DNA of 32,518 nt from Brasilonema bromeliae SPC951 (GTDB lineage: Bacteria > Cyanobacteriota > Cyanobacteriia > Cyanobacteriales > Nostocaceae): assembly GCF_012912135.1 (NCBI RefSeq), contig NZ_QMEB01000038.1:1-32518 (forward strand). The letters are read 5' to 3'. A program made the position numbers and the translations under genes. Below the pieces are notes generated by a model. The model did no database searches. It had not been told where the DNA came from and worked only from the letters and a program-made list of their open reading frames with translations. Shown here piece after piece: positions 25,761 to 31,970 of this stretch. Position 1 is the first letter of the stretch. The number at the start of each line of letters is the position of its first letter.

Positions 25761-26435
25761 ATGAATCGGCTAATCGAGAGTGTCCACAAAGACCTACTTC
25801 CCAGGTTCCGAATTGAAAGCGTAGACCCCCACGACCCAATCAAAGTCCACCATGTCCCCAAACCCTGGCAGCTTCTGGGGGCGGGGAACTACGCTGCAGT
25901 GGTTTATCACCCAGATTACCCTGAATTGGTGGTAAAAATTTATGCGCCTGGACGCCCGGGTTTTTTTGAGGAAGTAGAGGTCTATCGTCGCTTGGGGTCT
26001 CATCCTGCTTTCTCTGAGTGTCTGTATGCCAATGATTGCTTCTTAATCTTGAAGCGGTTACATGGAGTGACTCTCTACGACTGTATGCAGCGTGGTCTAC
26101 GGATACCGAAGCAGGTGATACAAGACATTGACCAAGCCCTAGATTATGCCCGTAAGCGCGGTCTCCACCCCCATGACGTCCACGGACGCAATGTGATGAT
26201 GTACAAAGGCAGGGGACTTGTTGTGGACGTCTCGGACTTCCTTCATGAGGAGGCTTGCTCAAAGTGGGATGACCTGAAGAAGGGATACTACTGGTTGTAT
26301 CGCCCCCTCCTCTCCCCCCTTGGGATACGAATACCCTACTTTGTCCTGGATGTTGTTCGCAGGAGTTATCGCTTCTTGGTCAACCTACCTTCACGCTTGA
26401 AGCAGCTTGGAAGTGGACGCAGAAGGCGGGATTGA
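25761..26435 (+). CDS. Small atypical serine/threonine protein kinase-like protein
   Basis: A 224-residue, kinase-domain-only protein. It shows a short glycine-rich loop (LLGAGNYAAVVY, about residues 38-49), the ATP-binding lysine in LVVKIYAPG, a hinge-like CFLILKRLHGVTL, and a catalytic loop HPHDVHGRNVMM with the Asp and Asn of the HxDxxxxN pattern. VVDVSDF stands where DFG is expected. The usual large C-lobe is short and ends in a basic tail (LKQLGSGRRRRD). This is closer to RIO/lipopolysaccharide-kinase-type or cyanobacterial kinase-like families than to classical Hanks kinases. The ATG has GGAG seven bases upstream. The coding DNA looks richer in GC than its neighbours, hinting at separate ancestry. 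It precedes the SbtA operon by 220 bases; a regulatory link is speculative. Confidence 0.75.
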   Translation: MNRLIESVHKDLLPRFRIESVDPHDPIKVHHVPKPWQLLGAGNYAAVVYHPDYPELVVKIYAPGRPGFFEEVEVYRRLGSHPAFSECLYANDCFLILKRLHGVTLYDCMQRGLRIPKQVIQDIDQALDYARKRGLHPHDVHGRNVMMYKGRGLVVDVSDFLHEEACSKWDDLKKGYYWLYRPLLSPLGIRIPYFVLDVVRRSYRFLVNLPSRLKQLGSGRRRRD

Positions 26436-26438
26436 GCA

Positions 26439-26466
26439 ATTCGCTCATTCGCTCATTCACTCATTC
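26439..26466. repeat. 8-base tandem repeat ATTCGCTC
   Basis: ATTCGCTC, ATTCGCTC, ATTCACTC and a final ATTC stand directly after the kinase stop codon. It is a short array, probably slippage-prone, in the leader region of the SbtA operon. Confidence 0.7.
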
Positions 26467-26655
26467 AAAAATATTATCTATTAGCAATTGCGTAGAGCGC
26501 ACTGACCTTTGGGCGACTTTATGGGGAGCATCGCTGATTACCCAATTGACATTAGGTCACAGTACGCGATACATCATGATTCAAGGGTTACATAAGTTTT
26601 CGACAATGCAAAGTTTTCTAAATTTTCGGTTGCATCACTACTATGAGGGATAGAC

Positions 26656-27633
26656 ATGGATGCTAGTTTGATCATATCCAACATTTTGAATCCGCCAGTT
26701 CTGTTCTTCTTTTTAGGGATGACTGCCGTTTTTGTCAAGTCCGATCTGGAAATTCCTCCCCCTGCGCCCAAACTTCTTTCGCTTTATCTGCTGTTTGCGA
26801 TTGGGTTTAAGGGGGGAGTAGAACTGGTGAAAAGTGGAATCACTCAGGAAGTGGTTTTCACACTGTTGGCAGCAGTGTTGATGGCTTGTTTTGTCCCGAT
26901 TTACACCTTTTTTATTTTAAAGCTGAAGCTGGATGTTTATGATGCTGCAGCGATCGCCGCAACCTACGGCTCTATCAGTGCTGTCACCTTCATCACCGCG
27001 AGTGCCTTTCTAAATGAACTTGGCATTCCTTTTGATGGCTACATGATAGCAGCTCTTGCTCTGATGGAATCTCCAGCGATCATTGTTGGTCTCATCCTGG
27101 TAAATCTATTTACTGTTGAGCAAGGGAAGTCACGAGAGGTTGCTTGGTCAGAAGTATTGCGAGATGCGTTTCTGAACAGTTCAGTCTTTCTACTGGTCGG
27201 TAGCGTCCTAATTGGATTCTTGACCGGAGAACACGGTGGGAAGGTTTTGGAACCCTTTACTCAGGGATTGTTCTATGGAATTCTCACCTTCTTTTTACTG
27301 GATATGGGATTAGTTGCTGCCAAAAGAATTAAAGACTTGCAAAAAACAGGATTTTTCCTGATTTCATTTGCAATACTGATTCCAATACTGAATGCAGCTA
27401 TTGGGTTAGCGATCGCCAAATTCCTTGGTATATCTCAAGGAAATGCACTCTTGTTCGCCGTACTATGTGCCAGCGCCTCTTACATCGCTGTTCCCGCAGC
27501 CATGCGGCTGACTGTTCCGGAAGCGAATCCCAGCTTGTACGTTTCTACGGCTTTGGCAGTAACATTCCCATTCAATATTATTGTGGGAATTCCGGTATAT
27601 CTGTACGTAATTAAATTGTTTTGGAGCCAATAA
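26656..27633 (+). CDS. sbtA: SbtA-family sodium-dependent bicarbonate transporter
   Basis: An inner-membrane transporter of 325 aa, almost wholly hydrophobic, with about ten helices. Family marks are NPPVLFFFLGMTAVFVKSDLEIPPPAPKLLSLYLLFAIGFKGGVEL at the N terminus, AAIAATYGSISAVTFITA (about residues 97-114), ALALMESPAIIVGLIL, and the second repeat ending CASASYIAVPAAMRLTVPEANPSLYVSTALAVTFPFNIIVGIP. SbtA brings bicarbonate into the cell with sodium for the carbon-concentrating mechanism. Canonical SbtA is about 370 aa with a long cytoplasmic loop in the middle; here the loop (NLFTVEQGKSREVAWSEVL) is short, so this is a compact subtype whose substrate should be tested. The ATG has GAGGG 8-12 bases upstream. 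The PII-like gene begins one base after the stop codon. Confidence 0.88.
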   Translation: MDASLIISNILNPPVLFFFLGMTAVFVKSDLEIPPPAPKLLSLYLLFAIGFKGGVELVKSGITQEVVFTLLAAVLMACFVPIYTFFILKLKLDVYDAAAIAATYGSISAVTFITASAFLNELGIPFDGYMIAALALMESPAIIVGLILVNLFTVEQGKSREVAWSEVLRDAFLNSSVFLLVGSVLIGFLTGEHGGKVLEPFTQGLFYGILTFFLLDMGLVAAKRIKDLQKTGFFLISFAILIPILNAAIGLAIAKFLGISQGNALLFAVLCASASYIAVPAAMRLTVPEANPSLYVSTALAVTFPFNIIVGIPVYLYVIKLFWSQ

Positions 27634-27634
27634 T

Positions 27635-27946
27635 ATGCACTTAGTTAAAAAGATAGAAATTATCGCCAACTCGTTTGAGCTTGGCAAAATTTTAGATCGT
27701 TTAGATAAGTCAGGTGTACACGGTCATATTGTGATCCGAAATGTTGCTGGCAAAGGATTGCGAGGAACAGCGGAAGATTTAGACATGACGATGCTCGATA
27801 ATGTTTACATCATCGCGTTCTCTACGCCTGAGCAAATCAAGCCTGTTGTAGAAAACATCAGACCTCTGCTCAATAAGTTTGGAGGCACCTGTTATATCTC
27901 CGATGTTATGGAGATTTCCTCTGTAAAATGCGTCGCGTCAATGTGA
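27635..27946 (+). CDS. PII-like (SbtB-type) regulator of the SbtA transporter
   Basis: A 103-residue protein with the PII fold order: VKKIEIIANSFELGKILDRLDKSGVHGHIVIRNVAGKGLRG (beta-alpha-beta, then the start of the T-loop), then NVYIIAFSTPEQIKPVVENIRPLLNKFGGTCYISDVMEI. SbtB proteins bind adenyl nucleotides and close SbtA. The AGKGLRG stretch matches the GGKGSR region of SbtB. The usual C-terminal redox loop (GPEGC) is missing; the end reads SSVKCVASM with one Cys. It therefore may sense differently from known SbtB. The ATG follows the sbtA stop by one base and is probably translationally coupled. Four bases separate it from the carbonic anhydrase gene. Confidence 0.78.
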   Translation: MHLVKKIEIIANSFELGKILDRLDKSGVHGHIVIRNVAGKGLRGTAEDLDMTMLDNVYIIAFSTPEQIKPVVENIRPLLNKFGGTCYISDVMEISSVKCVASM

Positions 27947-27950
27947 GATA

Positions 27951-28676
27951 ATGATGAACCCAAGAAAGCGTTTCATGGAACGTCGTGATTTCTTAAAATT
28001 AGGAGCCACTGGAGCATTTGGTTTGATGGCGACTGCTGGCAACTTGCTCTGGTCTGTTGAACAAGCACACGCCGCCGAATTGCCTCCCACAGTTCCGAAA
28101 TCTCTCAGTCCCGATCTAGCCCTGCAAAAGTTGATGGCAGGAAATCAGCGGTTTGTCCAGCATCAACTCCGACATCCCGATCAATCCGAGATTCGGTTGC
28201 ACGAAGTTGCTCAAGCTCAACATCCATTTGTAACCATCCTCAGTTGTGCTGACTCACGGGTACCTGCAGAAATTATTTTTGATCAAGGCATCGGAGACAT
28301 CTTTGATGTTCGTATTGCCGGAAATATTGCCACGCCTGAAGCCCTCGGTAGTATTGAATATTCGGTTGTCTTGCTAGGCACGCCTTTGCTGATGGTGCTC
28401 GGTCATGAACGATGCGGGGCAGTTACTGCCGCCGTACAAAACGAAGCGCTGCTTGGTGATATTGGTAGCTTTGTTAAGGCAATTAAGCCAGCCATAAAAA
28501 GAGTTAAGGATCAATCGGGCGACCCGGTTGAAAATGCTGTGGTTGCAAATGTGCATTATCAAATTGAACAATTGAAGCGATCAACGCTTTTAACTCAGCG
28601 ATTAGAGTCCGGTCAATTGAAACTCGTAGGAGGTCGTTATGATTTGGATACAGGTGTAGTAAGTATTATAACTTAA
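27951..28676 (+). CDS. Tat-exported beta-carbonic anhydrase
   Basis: A 241-residue enzyme converting CO2 and bicarbonate. Residues about 10-42 form a twin-arginine signal (ERRDFLKLGATGAFGLMATAGNLLW, then AHAAE as a likely cleavage site), so it should act in the periplasm or thylakoid lumen. The catalytic core has SCADSRV (zinc Cys and the Asp-Arg dyad), then GHERCGAV (zinc His and Cys), with FDVRIAGN and SIEYSVVLLG between. This matches beta-CAs. Starts at 27951 and 27954 (MMNP) and at 27975 (MERRDFLKL) all keep the signal; the first is taken for its 4-base gap to the PII-like gene. With the SbtA-like and PII-like genes it makes a compact inorganic-carbon operon, in which extracytoplasmic CO2 hydration could feed bicarbonate to the transporter (inference). 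Confidence 0.9.
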   Translation: MMNPRKRFMERRDFLKLGATGAFGLMATAGNLLWSVEQAHAAELPPTVPKSLSPDLALQKLMAGNQRFVQHQLRHPDQSEIRLHEVAQAQHPFVTILSCADSRVPAEIIFDQGIGDIFDVRIAGNIATPEALGSIEYSVVLLGTPLLMVLGHERCGAVTAAVQNEALLGDIGSFVKAIKPAIKRVKDQSGDPVENAVVANVHYQIEQLKRSTLLTQRLESGQLKLVGGRYDLDTGVVSIIT

Positions 28677-29186
28677 TGAATTAGAAGCTAAAGAAATATA
28701 AAAACGGTGGTGGGATAAAGACTGTTTGATCAATGACTGCTTATGTGTGCAATGTTCCCACGGCTGACTGATCGGCGGTTGCTAGATTTCCTACTCAAAA
28801 GACTAGTAATTGAGATCTAAATGGGTGTAAAATCTTCACTTATGGCGATATTTAGTCAGGCAAAGGCAATGACCAAAAAAGTAGTCAGGAGAAGTCAGCG
28901 CCGTGAGCGGGTTTCGCGACTTGCGGCGACTGCCGTTCAAAAGCCAGGAGTCAGAATGCCTCCTGTGCGAGTGACCGATGACTTGGGGGTACTCACCGCA
29001 CCCACACTCATCTGGTAATGAGCGCGGTCAACACTCTTCGTGGCGCATCCTACCGCCCCCACTCATTGCATGCTGACTCCACCAGATGAGCGTAGGCAGG
29101 GGGAACGCTCCTGAATTAGGAATTGCCGAATTCTTCTTATTGACCCGTGGCATGCACAAACCTATTAGTCCGATGGATTTGAGATT
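28677..29186. other. Intergenic region with a GC-rich structured block
   Basis: A 510-base stretch with no supported gene. From about 28880 to 29105 the DNA is much richer in GC than the flanks and folds on itself: CTCATCTGGT (29007-29016) pairs with ACCAGATGAG (29081-29090), and inside that AATGAG (29017-29022) pairs with CTCATT (29062-29067). A 65-residue frame at 28821-29018, basic and without family features, overlaps it. It may be a decayed mobile element or a structured RNA; nothing decides between them. Confidence 0.5.
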
Positions 29187-30563
29187 ATGGCAGTTTACAA
29201 AAATCGAGAAGCATTTATTCCCCACAGTCGCACAGATATTATCCAACTTTGCCTGCAAGATGGTCAGCTAAGTGCTACTAGTGCTGAAAAGTTTAAAAAT
29301 TTCTGCCAAATCCTATCCGCGTATTACCACTTTCGCTTTCACAAAACGCAGGAAACTATTAAAGATAACTACGCACCCTTCGACCCCAATACAAATGTTC
29401 AACCACTAACTCAACCAACCTTTGACCAATACAAGGAGATGGAGTTAAAAGTGGTTGATGCATTTAAGCATATTTTAGAAAGAGCCAATTACATTCCTTT
29501 GCCTGCATCGGTAGTACAAGAATCTGTGGGCAAGGCATCTCTGATTGATTTGAAAACTCAGGTCGATTTCGAGGACTTTGAGCTTTTCTGTTGCTATTAC
29601 CAAGGCGATATTTCTAAGAAAATTTCGGTGAAAAAGCTCTTCTTTTGGGAAGAAGAAAAGATAATTGATGTTTTTGAACGAATTGTTTTGCTGATTAAGT
29701 TCAAAGAAGAGGCTTACTTTAGTGCCAAGAAAGTCAAGATAGAGGAACTGAAATTTACTCCAGGTAAAATGTATGTCTACTTCTACAAAAACATTCCAAA
29801 ACTAGATATTGACTTGCTCTTTCCGAATGTTGCCACCAGTATGAACTGGAAAGATCGGCTGCTATTTGGAATTCCTGCGATTGGGGCTGCAATTCCCCTG
29901 CTGTTAAAAACATTGCCGAATTTGTTATTGCTCATCGCTGCAATATTGCTAGTGCTCAATGCGTCATCTCTAGTCGAATCACTACATGTAGAACAGGAGA
30001 AAGTCCGAAATGTGTTGCCGATTCTAGTAGCAACGCTATCGCTGGGTATGGGCTTAGGCGGATTTGCCTTCAAGCAATATACCAATTACAAAAACAAAAA
30101 AATCAAATTCCAAAAAGATATTACTGACACGCTTTTCTTCAAAAATTTAGCCAACAATGCTGGTGTCTTTCAGACGCTTATCGATATTGCTGAAGAAGAG
30201 GAATGTAAGGAAATTATTCTGGTCTATTACCATCTCCTGACTAGTCCAACTCCGCTGAATCCAGAACAATTAGACTCTCGCATCGAATCTTGGATGGAGA
30301 AAAAGCTGGGCACCAAGATTAACTTTGACATCAACGGTCCGTTGAACAATCTGGAAAATATTCGTGGCAAAGCGCAACGAAATGCCTCTGAAGCAGACAG
30401 CGCACACCAAAAGCCTCTACTATCTTATGATAACCAGGGATTTTGTCACGTTCTCCCCTTAGAGAATGCCTTGGCAGTCATCGATGATGTTTGGGATAAT
30501 GCTTTCCAATATAACGGCATAGCCTTGTATGGTGGTTCTGCATCCGCTCTCAAATTTCATTGA
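29187..30563 (+). CDS. DUF3754/TMEM143-like membrane protein
   Basis: A 458-residue protein matching my recall of DUF3754, a family also found in mitochondria and chloroplasts as TMEM143-like proteins; function unknown. The soluble N-terminal part holds the usual FIPHSRTDIIQLCLQDG start and AYYHFRFHK. The typical core YVYFYKNIPKLDIDLLFPNV...MNWKDRLLFGIPAIGAAIPLLLK lies at about residues 193-242. Two membrane segments follow (about 230-258 and 275-295). The C-terminal domain ends near AVIDDVWDNAFQYN, where family members usually stop. The last 15 or so residues (GIALYGGSASALKFH) are read from DNA that overlaps the start of the broken RluA-type gene, so they are probably an acquired tail. No strong ribosome binding site precedes the ATG at 29187. 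Confidence 0.82.
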   Translation: MAVYKNREAFIPHSRTDIIQLCLQDGQLSATSAEKFKNFCQILSAYYHFRFHKTQETIKDNYAPFDPNTNVQPLTQPTFDQYKEMELKVVDAFKHILERANYIPLPASVVQESVGKASLIDLKTQVDFEDFELFCCYYQGDISKKISVKKLFFWEEEKIIDVFERIVLLIKFKEEAYFSAKKVKIEELKFTPGKMYVYFYKNIPKLDIDLLFPNVATSMNWKDRLLFGIPAIGAAIPLLLKTLPNLLLLIAAILLVLNASSLVESLHVEQEKVRNVLPILVATLSLGMGLGGFAFKQYTNYKNKKIKFQKDITDTLFFKNLANNAGVFQTLIDIAEEEECKEIILVYYHLLTSPTPLNPEQLDSRIESWMEKKLGTKINFDINGPLNNLENIRGKAQRNASEADSAHQKPLLSYDNQGFCHVLPLENALAVIDDVWDNAFQYNGIALYGGSASALKFH

Positions 30564-30722
30564 CTCTAATTCCCCAGTCAGCGACTCCTCTGCCAACTAT
30601 TATTATCAAGGGCGTTGTCCTCAAAGTGGGGAACTACTGAGACTACCACGCACTCCTTTGGTAGAGGCGATCGCCTATAGTTTGATGCAACACCTTGGAA
30701 CTGATGAGTGTTATTCCTGTGA

Positions 30723-30847
30723 TATCAAGTCCGCTTAATTACTTATAATGCCTGCTTGACCTCACCCCAACCCTCTCCTTATTAAGGAGAGGGCAAGCGA
30801 GGCGGGTGAGGTTCCTCGTTTTTATAAGTGTTTATCCGGACATGATA
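30723..30847. mobile_element. 125-base MITE with TGA target duplication
   Basis: Terminal inverted repeats TATCAAGTCCG (30723-30733) and CGGACATGATA (30837-30847) match at 10 of 11 positions. Further inward ACTTATAA / TTATAAGT and ACCTCACCC / GGGTGAGGT also pair. The centre is CCCTCTCCTT-ATT-AAGGAGAGGG (30771-30793). TGA stands on both sides (30720-30722 and 30848-30850). It carries no gene and needs a transposase from elsewhere. Confidence 0.8.
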
Positions 30848-31010
30848 TGAAGGCAAGATGTACGGGGTATTACTGATTTCACTGCCGACTGGTGAACAAA
30901 AAATACTCAAAGCTTTCTCCGGTCTTCTGAATGGCGACAGCCTAGTTGAGGGCTGGGTACCGCCCATTCCAGGACGAGATCAAGTTGCTTTACACGAAGC
31001 CAGCACACTA

Positions 31011-31111
31011 TAGCGGTTCTCATTTGAATCACATACACCACCACGAATAATGTAGAGACGTAGCATGCTACGTCTCTACACCCGTGTATTGCACGCAACC
31101 GAGAAGCGCTA
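31011..31111. mobile_element. 101-base MITE with TA target duplication
   Basis: Ends TAGCGGTTCTC (31011-31021) and GAGAAGCGCTA (31101-31111) are inverted repeats with one mismatch, flanked by TA on both sides (31009-31010 and 31112-31113). TA duplication is typical of IS630/Tc1-mariner-mobilised MITEs. The centre is an exact 30-base palindrome. Confidence 0.78.
31051..31080. repeat. Exact 30-base palindrome, TGTAGAGACGT family
   Basis: TGTAGAGACGTAGCA followed by TGCTACGTCTCTACA, with no loop. The outer 11 bases of each arm are the same as in the palindrome at 16331-16360. Here it is the core of the TA-flanked MITE. Confidence 0.9.
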
Positions 31112-31183
31112 TATCTAAATTGGATGCTATCAAGCAGGAACTGATAACCCTCAAGCAACTGCCAGAACGGCTGCAGTAAGTTT

Positions 31184-31558
31184 CTAAATAATTTTCTCAA
31201 CATAAGCATTCAAAAACACCAGCTGGTTCACCATCTCCTTGGCTGATTTATCAGCAGCTAATTTGAGCAAACCGCGTAACTGCTGTCCAACCGAGTATTG
31301 TTGTTGCGGTGCGAGAACTATGCCAGCATGATTTCTTTGTTCAACTACAAAGTCAGCGTGCAATTTGCAAAAATCCCTAATGTTGAAGCTATAAATAACT
31401 CGTCCTTGCTCAACTGCCCAAATTAGTTGTTCTTCATCGGGATATCCTAATCTATCAGCATCTGTGACTGTAACGACATCCAAATCGGCATTTCGCAGTG
31501 CCTGGATCAGCGCCCCTTTCATCGTGTCTTCATCCAAGTATAAGCGAATTCGGCTCAC
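31184..31558 (-). CDS. DUF5615 PIN-like toxin candidate
   Basis: A 124-residue protein with the DUF5615 pattern, a small PIN-like nuclease fold. Visible acidic positions are LYLDEDTMKGALIQAL (N-terminal Asp/Glu), DVVTVTDADRLGYPDEEQL (central) and FNIRDFCKLH (the NxRDF motif), which together would hold metal. The predicted action is RNA cleavage as the toxin of a type II pair; this is inferred from the family and context. The start codon is GTG at 31558, overlapping the stop of the upstream DUF433 gene as GTGA (31558-31555), so translation is likely coupled. Its 3' end abuts the broken RluA-type gene on the other strand, five bases beyond that gene's last stop. Confidence 0.82.
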   Translation of the reverse strand: MSRIRLYLDEDTMKGALIQALRNADLDVVTVTDADRLGYPDEEQLIWAVEQGRVIYSFNIRDFCKLHADFVVEQRNHAGIVLAPQQQYSVGQQLRGLLKLAADKSAKEMVNQLVFLNAYVEKII

Positions 31559-31848
31559 GACAGATTTCCTGCTTTATACTCGGCTTCAAGGCGACGGCAT
31601 TCCTCATTATAGGCAGCAAATTCGGCATCCAGCGATTCTTTGTTGGCATAATAGTACGCCAAAGCGCTATAAATCCCTGCAAGTGCTAAGTGTGGTTTAT
31701 CTTCCAGAATTTCTTCAGGCGTGACACCTGCTTTAATCTCATTCACGATATACTGAACTGTAATACGGGTTCCGGCGATGCGGGGACGACCACCGCAAGT
31801 TTCCGGCGTACGAACAATTAGCGTACCAATGTCGGTAATGGTCTGCAT
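31555..31848 (-). CDS. DUF433 antitoxin-like protein
   Basis: A 97-residue DUF433 protein from the ATG at 31848. The family core is the start MQTITDIGTLIVRTPETCGGRPRIAGTRITVQYIVNEIKAG, with GGRPRIxGTR the key motif, then VTPEEILEDKPHLALAGIYSALAYYYANKESLDAEF. This forms a small helix-turn-helix domain that typically binds its own promoter. An upstream GTG at 31899 would add 17 residues not typical of the family, so the ATG is preferred although no ribosome binding site decides. With the overlapping DUF5615 gene it forms a toxin-antitoxin-like operon, antitoxin first. A minority role as a plain regulator cannot be excluded. Confidence 0.82.
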   Translation of the reverse strand: MQTITDIGTLIVRTPETCGGRPRIAGTRITVQYIVNEIKAGVTPEEILEDKPHLALAGIYSALAYYYANKESLDAEFAAYNEECRRLEAEYKAGNLS

Positions 31849-31970
31849 AGCTGGTTTGCCAAATCTTGCTCCGTCATCAAGAACTCTAACATTTATCACA
31901 GGGGTGTTGGAACAACAATTGTGGTCTGATCTGATCGCACACCGTTTACTTTAATAAAACTGAGAATATT

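Larger units (their letters stand above)
30529..31179 (+). pseudogene. Broken RluA-family pseudouridine synthase gene (N-terminal part) with two MITEs
   Basis: Three in-frame pieces read as the N-terminal domain of cyanobacterial RluA-family proteins. Piece 1 (30529-30722) gives NYYYQGRCPQSGELLRLPRT...LMQHLGTDECYS. Piece 2 (30851-31010) gives GKMYGVLLISLPTGEQKILKAFSG...GWVPPIPGRDQVAL. Piece 3 (31114-31179) gives SKLDAIKQELITLKQLPERLQ and then a stop. Pieces 1 and 2 are split by a 125-base element flanked by TGA, and pieces 2 and 3 by a 101-base element flanked by TA. Deleting each element with one flank copy restores the frame with no other change (TGT GAA GGC at the first joint, CTA TCT AAA at the second). 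The catalytic domain is absent, so the gene was also truncated on the right. Family assignment is from memory of the conserved phrases. Confidence 0.8.

Noticed and set aside
25840-26262. A 140-residue minus-strand frame opposite the kinase gene
   Set aside because: The plus strand codes for clear kinase motifs; the opposite frame has a low-complexity, Pro/His/Arg-rich composition typical of a shadow in GC-rich DNA.
26432-26653. A 73-residue frame between the kinase and sbtA
   Set aside because: It starts in the 8-base tandem repeat, has no family features and an odd composition, and stops three bases before the well-supported sbtA start; it is likely leader DNA.
28821-29018. A 65-residue basic frame after the carbonic anhydrase gene
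   Set aside because: It runs through the GC-rich folded block, shows no recognisable motif and has no good ribosome binding site; it is treated as non-coding.
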